NCBI GenBank assembly: GCA_009602725.1
Contig: WELB01000004.1
Span: forward strand, 117,548-181,547
DNA: 64,000 nucleotides
Source: Spirogloea muscicola
Taxonomy: Eukaryota; Streptophyta; Zygnematophyceae; Spirogloeales; Spirogloeaceae
Direction of reading: 5' to 3'
The translations under genes were made by a program, and so were the position numbers. The notes beneath the pieces were generated by a model. That model was not told the DNA's origin, ran no database searches, and worked only from the letters and a program-made list of their open reading frames with translations. Numbering within the stretch: position 1 is the first letter of the stretch; the number at the start of each line of letters is the position of its first letter. This document shows positions 20,501-35,500 of this stretch, in pieces.

Positions 20501-23500
20501 ACTGCCCTCGTCCATCTCCAGCACATGCAAACTGAGACCCCCTTGTAGCTCAGGTCTCACCAGATTCTCAATCGTTCTGCCCACCGCGGAGGCCACCTTG
20601 TCCAGCCGCAGCGCCTCCATCTGCTCCAAGATTCTGGCAGACCAGCTCATGATGGTGCCTTCGACAGCAAGCGTCACCTGATCTGTGTCAGTCTGCTCTT
20701 GTACACTGCTGTGACAGCTATCTCTGCTCTCCAAGTCTTCAGTAGCACCACCATTGTCCGGCACCTCGCATGGCCGGTTGTCAGTGGTCTCCGACTGCAC
20801 CGGAGACGCAGCGCTGACCTCCCGGTTGAGCCGCACCAAGGCCTGCGTGGCCTTGAGTACCTCCTGGATGGCCCGCTCACACTCTGCAGAGAGGCTCTCT
20901 GCGGCTGGCCCATCAAGGACGCGCGTAGCAGGCTGCTCAGCCTCGAAGGCTTGCTCCAGTCGATGCCCCTGCAACAGACAGTGCCAACGGGCTAAGCTGC
21001 CTCAAATTGCAATTCGATGATCTACTGAAGCTAAAACACGGGGCTCACCATTATCACCTCAATGATTACTCAACACAACTTGCAGCGTGTATCAGCACAC
21101 TGAATACAGGAGAAACATATTATTCTACCCTTCAGCTTCATGGCCTCATTGCAGACAGCAATGGGCACGTATGACACAACAAATAGACAAACAAGACATC
21201 AGACTTTGCTTAAGATCCAAAACAGTGCAGATGGCTGATTTGGCCAAATTTGTTAAGTATTTAGCGACTTGTGCAGGTCAAGAAGTCACGGCAAAGGTAG
21301 ACATTGCCACTCATGGTAGTCAAATTCCTTCAGCTGTGTACCTCGTCCAAGCTTTGCTTGAGGGATTCCCAGCCAGGCATCACTCTCCTCCTTCCATACT
21401 CAGCTTGTATGGCTGCCTCCCATCTGACTCGGATCTCGCCCACCATGTGAAAATTCTGAGCGACCAGGTCGCGCATGGCCGGCGTCACAATGATTGGCAG
21501 CTTGCGGCTTGTGTTGAGCATGCTTGGTCCACCGAAAAGCACGGTGTCCAAACGCTCCTGCACAATAAGAGTCATCTGTAAGGACTTTGTCTTTGCATCT
21601 GCCTTGGCATAGACATCATCACATTCGACAACGGACACATCAGCCTGAACGGAAACTTAATACAACTGCCAGCTTTGCCTGCAGAACCTGTACCTTGCAA
21701 GAACTTATCTTGCCAGCGGAGTCCATCAGAAGTTTCTCTGCGGATGTCACTGCAAGGATGGAGGGAGCTGAGCCTTGCCCATAAGAGCAAGCCGTGACAC
21801 CTAATCTCACAGCTGTTGATATTAACAAGTGCATGTCAAGCAGCATGCTGCTTAATGTATCCAAATAGGCCTGCAGACAACATTGGCCAGTGTCAGTGTC
21901 ATCTTAAATAGCTGACAGTAACGCTCGCTGCTCTCCTAGAATTCTGTAGATTTAGTTCTGTATAAATCTTCGCAAGTATCTGGAGCAACAGATGCTGATA
22001 AATACCTTCTGGCGCTGAATCCAGATGATTGTTGGCGCTTGCGGAGGCAAGTCTTCCACACCACCTGCTTGACATAATGTGTACAAGTGATTGAGAAGTA
22101 GCACAATGCACACAAGCACTCTGACTGAAGAAGCACCCACGCTAATCAATTGCCACAGACAGACTTGAGAAACAGCATCCTATGCTCACCTAGGTGTTTC
22201 AATGTAACAGCAAGCCCCGTAAGTTGAGATATCTGGTGGGCGAACTTGAGCATTCTCCGTCTCTGTGTCTGCTGCCAGTGCAGGAGGTGCTCTGTGTACT
22301 TCACCGAGAGGTCAACCTGCAGATGGAGGACAATGAGGCACAGGTGCAATATGCAGGCCATACAACACAGCTTTTCCAACCGATACATTAATCGAGCTTC
22401 TGGCTCGTGGCAGCCCAAGGATGCACCTGCTGGCTCAATGAGCACGATAAAAGCAACGAGTGAGAGTACCTCACGGAGGCTGAGGTCCTTGTTGAAGCTG
22501 AGAGCCCCTTGCCACAAGCTTTGGATCAGGCACATGTTCTGCAAGTAGTATGCGTCCGCCCTGCTGAAGGTGGCTGAGATTGTTGGGATGGTGGTGCCGA
22601 GGTCCAGCTGCCCATCAAGCCCGGGACTAGTGAGGCTCGCCATCTCCTCTTCCACGTGCACTGCCGGCTGCAGGTACCACGTCCTGGAGTCTCTATCCTC
22701 CTGTGTACAACATTCGTCGGAAACACACGACAAGAACGAGCCAGTGGGCACAGATTTAAGCCCCTTTTTCTTTTGATCACAGTCCCAAAAATGGGACTCA
22801 AGTATTTGCTTGGGTCCTTACCAGAGGAACGGATGTCTTGCGGTGAGACAGGCCCACTTGGCGTAGCAGCCGCAGCAGGTCCACCAGTGCCTTCTTCTTC
22901 ACATTCTTCTTCGTCTCCTTCTCCTTCAAGGCTTGGGACCTCTCGATGATAGCCTCGCTTATCTCTTCCAAAGACGTGTATCCTTCCTCTCGCCGCTGCT
23001 CAGCTGCCTGACTCAGAGCGCTGCCGTTGAGCAGCATCGCCATTTTGGCCACCAGGGACGGCAGGTGCTGCAGATAGTAAGGACCTGGAGAGGTTTGCCA
23101 ATTACTTGTGGTTCAGAACACATACACAAACCTACTTGAACTTTCATGAGCGGATTGCAATGACAATGAGAATATTAACCGTGCCTGTAGGTTTGACATT
23201 TTGATGCAAGACAGCATCTTAATGTTGCTTCTTAATGTGGACAAATAAGCATTCGAAGCAGCATGCTCACAGAAGACCTTACCATTTTTCATTGTTGTCA
23301 TACTGTCAGCAGCACGAGCACTATGGTTACTCAATGTCAGTGCTGTGACTTGCTCGGTCAAGCCTCGCAACATGTCTTGAAGCTCTTTCCTGCTCAAGAC
23401 AGGACACTCAAGATGATGAGCAACCCAGCCTGGCAGACCCATCCACTCTGCAACTTGGAGGTAGATTAGAATCGTCCAAGGAACTTTGGCATGGACTGAA

Positions 23501-26500
23501 GTCACTTGATAACAAAAACAGAGCTACCTTTCCTCCAAATTATCAGCTGGTTGTGTCAATCCTCTCCTTGTTGGAACCTTGTTAGCACTTGATGTAATAG
23601 TGACCTTGCTGGCATCCAGAGTCTCCAACTGTCCCCCTTTCTGGGACAACTTTGTCAAAAGCTGCAGCATGGGCTGTTTCAGCAGCACCTGCTCAAGACG
23701 GGCTGTCTATGCTGAGTACGATACTGCACAGCATGTGTTACCTTCCACGGCACTTCGATGAATTCAAAATAATTGCATGTACAGAATCTGCTCAGAGCTT
23801 GTTGACTACACCAATGAAAACATTCTCACAAGGCTTCCAATTGAATGACCACTGAGAACATGCTGCAAAACATGGTGCAACACATACATCAAATTTCCTG
23901 AGGATTTTGTGGAGCTTCCGGTGGGCCTTCTCTGCAGAAGCAGCCATGGAGTAGTAGTTGCGGTCCTCCCACTTGGCCAGCCTGACAAAGTCCTTGAGTT
24001 CTCGCTCAAGCGGTCCTGTGCCAGCTGCCAAGGTGTTTCCCAGTCTGCATGCAGCTTAAACATCAGTTATCAGAAGCCGCCAACGTTGTCAAACTCTTTG
24101 AGCACTTTCACATGGCAGATCAACGACGAGGTTGCTGCCACGCAGAGCACGACTCACTCTGGAAGGAATTGGCTGTAGTAGCTGTGCAAGTTGAAGAGAA
24201 CATCTGCAATCTGTTGTTGCAGCCTTCTGCGAGCAACATGGGCACTGCCATGATGTCACTTAACTCTGCTTAACTCTCTGCGGAAACAAAAATCTGGTCT
24301 GACATTTATTCCGTCATACGATGATACACTTGCTATGAGTATGGATTTGCAGGGCAAGAATGGCAGCCTTGGGTGACGATTTCATGACGGCAAGTAAACC
24401 TCCTGTGGTACCTCTCTCTCGGGCTGTGGTTGTCAAGAATCAGCTGCTGAAGTAGCTGACGATGGAATGCAAGCAGCATCCTCAGACGCTTCTGGAAATC
24501 CCCGTAACTTGCAGTCTGCAAAAATTCCTCGAGGCTGAAAGGAAAGACAGGGTGTGCAAAGTCAGACATGGGCGTGGCATGAAGCCCTTATCATTCTTCA
24601 AAGGTTGACATGAAGCTCAAGTCTAGCTTTACTACAGTGGATAAATCTGACCTCATGTGCCAGATTGATGCAATCTCCATGCAAAGGATACAGATAACAG
24701 ATTCAGACCTGCTCATGGTGGCCATTACATAGTCCTCTAGATCTTCTCCAACTGGGCGGTGTAAGAGGTCGTATAGCATGAACCACATCTGCCAAAGTGC
24801 ATAAAGTTCCAATGTGTTATTGCAAGTCATCTTTAGTAGCAATAGAGGCAAAGTGTACATTGCCTTGCACAATCTCAGTGCACGTGCCTTTTCAGCTGCA
24901 TCCTCATGCTTGCGCCGCATGCTCTCCAACATGAGCGGCCAGGATGCAAGCTCCAGCTTCCGCCACCTCATTATGATACAGGACACCTCGTCGAGCTCGG
25001 CTGTCAGGTGCACAGCACTGAAATGTGAGGGCTTTCCATTTGTACCAGCAAGTAATACACATGATGTTGAAGCTGCTCATCACTACATAAGGGATGCCTC
25101 AGTGGGAGTGCTGCCCACGTCTCTAAACCTTGGACCTTCTGCTTCCTGCTCATGTATGAAGGCCTGCATGTCTGCATTTCCACTGCTTCCTAATCTTCCT
25201 TGCTTTACTCCAGAAGTGATCTCATAAGTGATGCGCTGCAGTGGATAGAATACTACAGCTTACCAGCAAGGGAGACAAACTTGGCTGCATTCACCTCCCA
25301 GAGCTGGGCCTTCTCCACAAGGAGCTCCAGGCCCACCAATGCCTGCGCAATGGCACAACGCCGCAAGCATAAAAGACCATAAATTGATCAATCCTGGCAG
25401 CTCATGCCCAAAAGAGCAACCATGTGGTAAGATACAGTGAGGATGGAGAAAATGACATCGCAGTAGAGAACCTTGCTGTTGGCTTGCAGTCTGCTCGAAT
25501 TATCGTCCTCATTTAGTAAATCATGATACGCATAGCATGATTCGACTCACTATGTGTTGAAGCTCAGCAAAATGTGGTCACAAGGTGCACAAAGGAGTAT
25601 TGTAAGGACAGCAAGCCCACCTTCATAAGAGGAGCATTTGATGTCAAGCCAAGCACACGCTCGGAGATGGCAACCAGCTGCATCAAGATTGGGTGTTCTG
25701 GCCACTCATCTAGAAGAGAACCAACTCGCTTCAACAGTGCTGCCAAGGGCTTCAGTAATAAGCTGAGCTCCGCTGCATTAATGTCCTGCATGGAATTCAA
25801 GGAGCACAAGTGCACATCATCTTGCCATGCTGTGCTTTTAAGCTGCTTTTAAGCTTGATGACCATTTTCTAATAGACTCAAGTCAAGCGAAGAAAGTTCG
25901 GGGGGCCTTAACTCAGACGCAGATATCACGACTAGGAATATAGAAAAACAATGACACAAATCAACACTAAAGACGTTGGTTACCTGGGATGACTCGAAGC
26001 TGGGCTGACGCTCATAAGCTGGCGCTACCTTGGTAATTTGCTCGTACTCAACACAGAGGCGCAAGAGATGCCCCAGCTGTGTCTGACTGTCAACATCAGC
26101 ACGGCCCACCATGCCAAGTGCTGCAACATTGCCAACATGTAGCATGAGCTTCAGCAATTTATGCGTTGACGAGCTCCCTAATTCTGGAGCCCTGAAGGCC
26201 CCTGATGAGAGCAAGCTGCATGAAGTGACTCCCAACAGGGTTGCAACTGTGTTACGGGAGTGATAAGACTGACAATTATCCTTTCACGAACATGTAGCAC
26301 TGACTTCAGCATCTCAATATCTAGCAGATAGCTGCTAATCCCCGGAACCCTGTAGCTCCTCAAGGAGCAGGTTGCGTTTAGTGACACCAAATACGATGCA
26401 ACAGTGGGAACTGATACAAATATAGTTCAGGTATTGATACCCTTGAGAAGAAGTAAACCAACGCTGTAGGATGTAGTGAAAGAATCGAGCCTCTTGTTGC

Positions 26501-29500
26501 TTGGTATCACCGCATGTCCCTGAACATATGTAGTACTGCTGTATAAGGCCAAAGCTGTGCTCTGTTGGTCAAGCAGTAGACAGCTTCAACAGCTTAAGTG
26601 GCAATAACAGGTCATTTCATTCCTCGTTCCTAAATGGGACTGACCTTGCTAGTGAAGAACCAATCGTGAAGCTCAACTATACGGGCAAGCAGGTGTTCAT
26701 GCAGCAACAGCCAAGTGCGGTCTGCATGATTCTCATCGTCGTTTGATTCTGAGTCCTTCATCCCGTCTGGTCTGTCTGCCCTTTCCTGTAGCAAGATTTG
26801 TGGGCAATTTGTTGGTCCAAACAATACCTTGCACTGAGTACTTATCTGCCCATTAAATAATGCATTGATGGACTTCTTTGGGCTTTTGAGTTACATGTTT
26901 TGTGAAAGTAAATAGTTGGACTTGAGCTGTGTGAAACTTGCTGCTTAATCAAGGAGCAGACAGTCACTCACATCATCCTCTTCAGCAGAGGCCATCTCTG
27001 GTTGAATCAGGTCAGCATAGGCCTTCCGATGATTGCCAAATTGCGCTTGGTAAGCCGCTTCGTCCAACTCATCCTCAGTCTCCAGAGTGGTTGTCTGCAC
27101 CTTGTATCTGTATTCCTCCTCCTGCGCCAGCTCCTTTGCCCTCCTACTTTCCTTCATGGTGCTCCAAATGTCTGCAAAGTGCTTCATTGTCTTTCCAACA
27201 ATCTGGGGCAACCCAGATGCAATCGGATCAGCGGCCGTACTGCGAAGCTCCAGCATGCATGCAGTCAACAAAACCAGGTAGCACTTCAGGCGACGCCCAC
27301 CTTGTCAATGAGCCACTTCATAGCTACTTGAATGACTAGTATACCTGGATGGCTGAGCAGCTCTTAAACCCTGCATGAATGCTCCGATGAGCAATCTGAG
27401 TGAGGGAGACGTGAAGCAGGCTCAGCTCCAGCTCAAGAACAACATCCTGCAGACAGTCAATCCAATGGTGAATTGTACATCCTGCCTTTTTCCTGATTCT
27501 GCTTGGTTGTCAGTTAGTGGACGATTCACAAAGAACTGCATCTTCATGCTACGACCCACACTCTGCCCTTATAAACTGTGTGATGGCTTCAACAAGTGGA
27601 GAGTTGTTTCTTCACAGGCAAGCTCTGAAGTGCTTGAAACTTTGTTTCTCATCATCAGCCAAACGGAAGACCATTGCTTTGCTGAAGCCTTGGTTGATAT
27701 CAAACTGGACGCCACACATTCTGAGAACTCATATGCTCGTGTGTAGCAAGTTGGTGAAATGGAGATGCCAGCTGACACCCCCTCCGCAAGCCGTGCAAGT
27801 CATGACTGCAACTCATGACTGTACTTCTAATGGGGTACTCACTCATCTAACGGTGTACCCAGAACCCTTATGCCCACCCTGCTTCAATGGGTGAAGGAGA
27901 ATTAACTGTAAGAGTCTGCCACCGTCCTTGATACATTGATGAGATGGTCAAGTGTAATACACTTGTCCACAACAGCAGAAGTTGAGAAATTCAAACCTTA
28001 TCTGTAGATGCTGACAGCTGGCAGAGAGCTCCTTTTGTTTCTTCAGTCAGCAGCTCTGACAAAGCATCTTCTGGCAGCTCCAGTGATGTGCAAGTACTTT
28101 GGCTTGCTTGGACCACTTTGGGCTCCATGATGACATGTGGGAATCCCATGAGCTTGATGAGCAGGTCCTGTTTGACCAAGGGCAAGCGACCCAGCAGAAG
28201 TAAACGGGTTTCAGAGGGAGAACTCTTATCTCAAAGAACTAAGGTTGTTCCAGCCCAGATCATCAACAAAATTTGTCATCGGCAGTGCAAGGCAGTTGCA
28301 GTGGGAGCACAAGGTCACCGTATGCCAATGAGTGGAACTTACGTTCAGTCTCTGATGCTGGCCTGTTGAAACGGCGTGAAGGAGCATGATGCTGGACCCG
28401 TACATGAGCTCGTACAGAGCCAGCTGGATGGGCTGACAGATGTCTCGGTACATTGGGTAGTGCGTTGATAAGTGACTGATGAACTGAGCGATCGTGCCCT
28501 GAAAAACACCACAACAATGTGTACCCAATGATCAACACTCCTGTCAGTACTTATAATTATGTGCACGAGGAGATGAAGAGCAACCCGGTATGCAGAACAA
28601 CAGTCAGACTCGAACTGCCACACGAGGTCATTGAGATAGCCTAAGCACTCCACCTGCCACGTTGAGATCTCCTGAAAAATCTGTGCCTCTGTTGCACCAG
28701 AGTACCCTTCCAGGCGATCGATGACATTCTGGACCTTGTGGCTGCTGGCTGAGGTGGCAAGGAAGCGAGTAACGTCCTCAAAAAGGGCATGAAATTGTGG
28801 AGGGCTGGGTCTCAGGCATACCTGTTGCAGCTCGCGCATCAACAATGTTACAGGCTCAGTCAGCATAGGTAGCCATGTCTAGACGTCGTGGTGAATGTAG
28901 TGGTCAGGATGATGCTTTGAAGTTGTCTAATTCTCCAACAACTCACAGTCGAGCAGAGGATGCTTGAGACTGGAGGAATCAGGTGTCAGCAGAAGCTTCA
29001 CTTGGGCAGTTGCATTGCAAGTGATGCTACAAAGCTTCACAGGCGTACCTGCTTGGACAGCTCAGCGATTTCTCTTTGGAGCCGAGCTGCCTGACTGATG
29101 AGAGCCCTCACTTTTCTGGAGCCCAGCTGCCCACTTCTCAGGCCTTCAGATGCCTCTCGCACCTGCAGCCATCACAATACAGGCATTGGGTTGCCTCATC
29201 ATGTATACATCACGCTCAATATGAATCTGCCAGGTCTCAGAATGCAAGCTCTTGAGTGACATGGTTTGAAACATCTCAGCCAAGACAAGCAGCATATACA
29301 AGTCGTCATTGAGAAAATTTGCACTTACAACAATCTCAACGCGCAATGCAGACAACTTCCTCTCCAGGTGCTCCTTCTCAAAAGCAATTCTGGCAGCTGG
29401 ATCGCATCCATCGGCGGGCAATAGCAGGTGGAGTCGTGCAGCACCGAGAAGAGTCCATACTTTTCCTCGACTTCCGTCTGAACTTTGAGAGCCTATATCT

Positions 29501-32500
29501 GTACAACCGCAGGTATCGTTACTATGCTGCCCTTCACTTGCCAACACGTTATTTTCCATGATTGGCACAATTGACACACATGTAAGATGCTGAGGTACTA
29601 TACCACGCACTGGGCTTGTATCTCACACCTTCAGGCAGAGTGCTTGTCCAAGCTGTGCCGTGGAGAATTGTGGCACAAGGAACGATAAATGTTTGCGACA
29701 CTGCTCGGAGTTTAGCATGCGTAGATCGGCTCAATATTGCAGCCAGGTCAGGAATTCGCTGCATGGGCTCTGTCAGTTCCTGTAGTCAAGCACAACAGGC
29801 AAACTCTTAAAGTCAAGCATCACTGCAAATCATGTTACTAAATCTAGCAAAGCTTACACCCCAGCTTGCACCCCACTACTACACAAGTACCTGGACAATG
29901 CCAGCATGAAGCTCTGCCATAAGTGGGCCGATGGCGTCCACATCCTGGGAGGCGAATGAGGCCCTATGCGACCAGATTGTCTGTGAGACAGTGTTGTCAG
30001 CACGTGATGAGAGAGCTGTCTGCAACTCAGCCTTAGTAAGGCTCTCAGTGAGTGCAGCCATGATTTGTCATTGCACCAGCTACTAGATTGACCACCAATA
30101 TTGGCTGCTATAGCTTGATGTGAAGGACAATGACGGACATACGACATGCTGCATGCTTTATTCAGCTTTAGCAGTCTGAAAGCTCCGCAAAGGTGAGGAG
30201 CACTATCACCCTGACCTCCATGAAGAGATGGCTTGCATTTCCCAGGTCCAGTGTTGCTAAGTCCAACTTTTCTTCACTTGCTCCCTGCCACAGGTGTTGA
30301 GCAGCCAGCTGCAGTTGGTGTCGCCTTGCAGTGTGATCCTTGATAGGTGTTGCTCCTGTCATCCTGCAGTACCAGGGAAAGCTTTTAAGTACTTGTAACA
30401 CCTACAAATGGTATACATTGCAGGACAGTGGGCATGCATCGGAGCAGGACAAATGTCTCACAGCAGTGAAGCAGTGAAGGTAGTCCGTGAGCTTTGATAC
30501 AGCCTCGCAGGCCCTGCGGTTGCTGCAAATTGTGCAAGCTGCTGCAGAACAGACCATTACACAGTGCATATCAGCAGCGCTTCGTCATAGTAGCACCGCC
30601 CAGCAGGGGCAGGCGACAAGTGTGCGCCCAAGCAGCTCGCCACCAGGACCCAACGTGCTCATTGGACATCGAGGACCCAGATACTGCAGTCAGCTTAGGC
30701 ATTCAAGATTCTAAGATTGCTCTAATGGACAAATCTAAAAAATGAGGAATTCTATTGGTAGCACATATCAGATAGAGTGAGCATGGCAGTGATCATCCAG
30801 GCAGCTGCAACTAAGGAGAAGGCACCAACCCTGCTCCCTGCTCCAAGCAGGAGGCCCTGCTCCAAGACAGGATCCTGGTCGTTGACAAGTGACGGTGGCA
30901 CATTGGCCAATGTGTTCTGCCAATTAGCTGCATGCCACCGGTACCACAGCTCCTGCACCATCACTCGCATAACCTGGGCATCGCCTGCTGTGTCTGCACG
31001 TCAAGGAACGTGCAAGTGTACGGAATGAGCTTGTTGAAGGTCTTTTTTCCGCATGCCAAGCAAATCTCTGCAAAGATGGGTAAGATCTCCCAGAATCTCC
31101 CAGCTGACCATTGTATTATACCGTTGAAACCAAGATTCAACGTAGACAACTGGGATGCATTATGATGCTGGGTGCAACACAACGCCTTTCGGGGGGCAGC
31201 CAAGCACCTGAGACTTGCTGGCTTTGGCGAGCCTGCATGACCCAGATGAGGTGCTGGTGGGGCACAAAGCCTGCTGGCGATCGAGATGACGTTGCCAATC
31301 CATAATCCAGCGCCTGCTTCAAGTCTTCAATAGTTACCTGCCAATTCAACAAGCAAGGTCTTCGGGCGGCCAATTCGATGATGAAACATGCAAAAGCAAT
31401 TTTTGGAAAGAAGTATCATAGTCATGCAAAGCTGGATCTAAATTGCTGAATGGAGCAAGTAAGTACCTGATCGTATGTGCACTGGTGGGCGTCCATGCCA
31501 TTGTTGGAGCAGACATACACGGCCTTCGCAAGCCTCGCGAGCAAATCCAGGTCTCTCACCAGCGTTGTCTGGTCCAGCAGCGGCAGCAACTGGTACCACA
31601 GTGTCCTCGAGCTGGGCCACCTCAGCAGGCTGGCTGGGAATCGCAGCGGGCCTAACTGTTCCCGCCGATTGTCCGCCACAGACTCCGTGGTCGGGACAAG
31701 GTCACACCAATGAGGTGCAGAGTAACTGGCCCTCTCCGCTTGTACACGCTCCTCAAGAAGCTGCAGCGAACTTCAAAGCTGTTAGCGCTGAGCTGCAGTA
31801 AGCTGTGCCGAGGTACTGCCAGACAATTAAGACTGGTTTCGTGGTAAGTGACTGGGGCCTTATGAGAGAAGCAGGAGTGACGTACCTCCCACGACCTGAG
31901 GAGGACGCCAACTTCGAAGGTCCTCTCAGGAACCAGGGAGCACGTCTTGGCGTCTGCCCTGAGCTGGCTGTACCAGCGCAGTAGGGAAAGGCCTTCCAAG
32001 GCCAACCAGCGCGTGCGCGTGCTGGTGCTCGCAACCCATGCTCTGTCACCATCTGCCAGCCATGTTTCTCAATGTCAGGACAAGACCCAAAAGGACAGGT
32101 ATTTGAGCAATTGCTGTGCTGCTGTGTCCATCCTCCTTGATAAAAGCCGGCAACTTGGTACCTGGCAGAGGGTGGGTGCTGAGACTTTCGCAGACTGCCA
32201 GCAACCGGGCGTCCTCCTCAAAGAGCTCCAGCGAGGGTGCCACAGGAGGGTGACCGCCGTGTTCCCACAGCAGCGGCTGACCAGCTGGGCCACCGGCAAG
32301 TCCCCAGGCTTGGTCCAACATGTGTGCAACTTGTGTCACGCCCTGGACCTGCATGTCAGATCACATCTTTCTGAGCATGTCTATCATGTCAAGCTTTTAG
32401 TGTTGTATAGACGTGCCAGTCTGCAGGCTTTCTTGGCTGAAAGAAAACAGGGCAAGAACCTCGAGAGCAAAGTGTGAGCGTACCCGATTATCAAGCTCAG

Positions 32501-35500
32501 AAAATCCCATCTGCTTGACACAGCCGAGCAGCTCCATCAGGGCTGCCTTGAGGCTCCGCCATGTGAGCAGGAAAGCTGTCTTGTCGAGCTCCAGCTCGCA
32601 GACAAGGCGCCACATCGCCGCATGCCACTCGAGCACCGCAACGAACGCGACATGCAGCTGGGGACTCCAGGCATTGCTCACAGCCTCTACAAGAGCGGCC
32701 TCCTCGAGCTGCCGGAGGCTGCAGAAGAGCGGGTACAGGACCGCCACCATGGCATGCGAGGCCTGAAACATCCCCCTTTCGTCCAGCCGTGTGCAGTACC
32801 GGAAAGACTGTTGGATGGTGCTCCCGCCCGCCCCCTGCGGCACTGCTCTCAGGACGTCGGCCTCCTCTAGGCCCTGCCAAAGGGTGGCTCGCAGCGCCTC
32901 CAGAGCTCGCATGAGGTTGGCGCTCTCAGCTGGCTGCTGCTTCAGGACCTCCATTGAGATTGGGTGCGCCAGCTCTGCGGCATATGCTGTAGCTAGCCGC
33001 CCGGGCATGCTGGCAGCACCACTTGTTGTGCCCTGCAGGACTGTCGCCCATGCCTCCAGCATCTGCAGCCTTATTGGAGCATCAGCTGAATCTGCGAGCT
33101 CTACAAACCACAGCCCAGCATATCGCAGCTGAAGGTCCTCCGCCTCGGCAGCTCGACAGGGCACCTCTTCCTGAGGCCCCAGAAGGTGGGACTGGAGAAT
33201 GTCGGCAGGGACAAAGCGAGTCAGAAACATCTGCCGTTGTTGCCACTGAGAGGCAGCCCTCTCGGGACCCTGCTGCTGCACCAGGTCGCGCCAGAGTGCC
33301 GAAGCACATCGCACAATGCTCGTCACCGCGGTAACCGCCAGGAGATGGCCCTCGCTCAAGACTCTGGTGGCCTCTGGATCCTGCAGCAACGCCTGCAGCG
33401 GTACTGCCAAGGAAACGCTAAGGGCTTCTGGCACACCAATCTGACCATCATGCATGTGGCGATCGAAAACGTGTTGCAGCGCCGAGAAATCAAGTGTGCC
33501 GCTGGAGTGACGCCGGTAAGTGTGCAGCCACCCAGATGCCAAGCTGCGGTCTGAGGGTGTGCCCTGCACCAGGAGCGCGGACGTCAGGGAGGCCCAGTGA
33601 GCGAGCTCACGCGTGGTCACAGTCCTGCTCAAGGCCTGGGCCTCTTCGTGCGCGCCGCTCATGGCCACTGGAAGATGCCAGCCCGGGATGCCGGCCAGTG
33701 CCAGGATGCGCAAGCTGTCCCTGAAGCTGGTGTCTGTGGGTGTCAGTGACAGTGGGCCTTCGGTGCGCCGGTACAAGCCAAGGTCCACCAGCAGCTGGCA
33801 GCTGGTGTTACTGTGGGCGTCGAGGACAGCACCAACGGGTTCCTCGGGGCCATCCTTCTGCCAGTTGGGCGGGAGGAGGAATATCTCAACGCCACGATTG
33901 CGCATGGCGCGAGACACCTCGCCTGCCGCAGGGTCCATGAGGAGGAAGAGGCGGAAGCGCGGGTGCGCCGTGGCAACCACGGCACGGCCTTCCACCATGC
34001 CGCGCTCGTTCACCAGGATGCAGCCGCCCGGCTCCAGAAGGGGGTTCAGCCTGTCCAGCACCTGGAGTGCAGGAGCAAACACATAAGGACTTATCACATC
34101 AATCTCATGTCTGATTGTGCAACGAGGCCACTGCCCTCTGAGATAACAAACTTGCATCATACTGCCGGTTGGGGCCTAGTCCTTACGCTTGGATTGCAGA
34201 AGTTAGCGTTGTCAAGGACAACCCAGTCGCCTCGTTCGAGGGCCTTAAGCAGCACGCCATCCACCCACTGAAAGCGTCCCACGTTGCTCACGCTGGCAGC
34301 CTCTCTCAGAGCACATAGCTCCGCCCTCAGCTCTGTGACAGGAGCTGAAATTGCTTCCAAATCGCTGTACTTGGCAACAGTCTCAAGCTCCTCCATCACG
34401 CTGTCCAACGCCAAAAATTTTTCCACCCTGACTTGCTCCTCTGGCTTGCTGCTCAAGTCCGTGTCTTGCTCAGCACAATGTGCCTTCTGCTTGAAGCTGG
34501 CCCACAGCCCCTGTGACACGGCGTGCCCCAAGCCATTGGTCACAGTGAGTCTACTGAAACGAGCCATGTCTTCAAGCCTTAACCATGCACGCTCATGGGC
34601 ACAAGAGCAGGTCCTTGGCTCCTCACACTTGGACAAGAAGATGGGCTGAAGGCTGCCATGATGTACAAAGCTCACCTGCAGCCTCTGATAGCTCTGGAGA
34701 CGCTGTTGATGCAGACTGCTACTGGTCCGAGCATCTTCGGCTGACGACAATAAGGTGCCGCAGGCAGACTCCACCGCTTCCGCCACCCTGCCTTCGAGGT
34801 GGCGCAGAGCCTGCGACATGTCGCGCTGCTCAAAGCAGCCCAAGAGCTCCGTGGTGTCCGTGCCGCTCGTGAGCGCGTACTCGTGGCAGCGTACGCCGGC
34901 GAGGCGGGCGAGCAGGCGCACCAGGGACGTCTTGCCGCTTGCTGCCGGCCCAACGATGATGGACATCCAGCCCTGACGAACGACATGCGCCAGATTCTCC
35001 AGTGCGTTCATGGCGCCCGGCAGAAGCTGTGGAGGCGCAGCTGCCGGCTCGGACGCCCCGCAGGTCCCCTGCATGCGCTGGATTACTGCCAAGCCAACTC
35101 GGAGCTCCTCGGAGGTCAGGACGAGTCTTGGATGGGTCTCAATCTGCAAGTTCTCCTGGAAGACCCGCTGGAAAAGCGCGAGCACCTGGCGGCGGTCCTC
35201 GGCCGTCCGCATGCGCTGGAGGTACACAAGGTCGAGAAATTGCGCTGGGCTCCCGTTGGGTCCTTCTGGGAGAGGATCCAAATGCATGTGCATCCAAAAA
35301 AATTCATCAATGGCAGAATTACATTACGTTACGATACTTCACATCACATCACAATCAAACACTTCATGACCATCTGTAACTGCACAAGCAGCAGGATCTT
35401 GCAGCAATGGCGTTGTCAAAAAAGAGCAGGGTGAAGTCGAGCGTCCCACTGACCTTGCTCAAGGAGGCTGCACCACCGAAGCACGTCTCGCAAATTGAAC

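Noticed and set aside
20990-33000. Possible separate genes inside the midasin span
   Set aside because: The recognisable exons on the minus strand follow the midasin linker in order, and no plus-strand frame here shows a protein family, so no nested gene is claimed.
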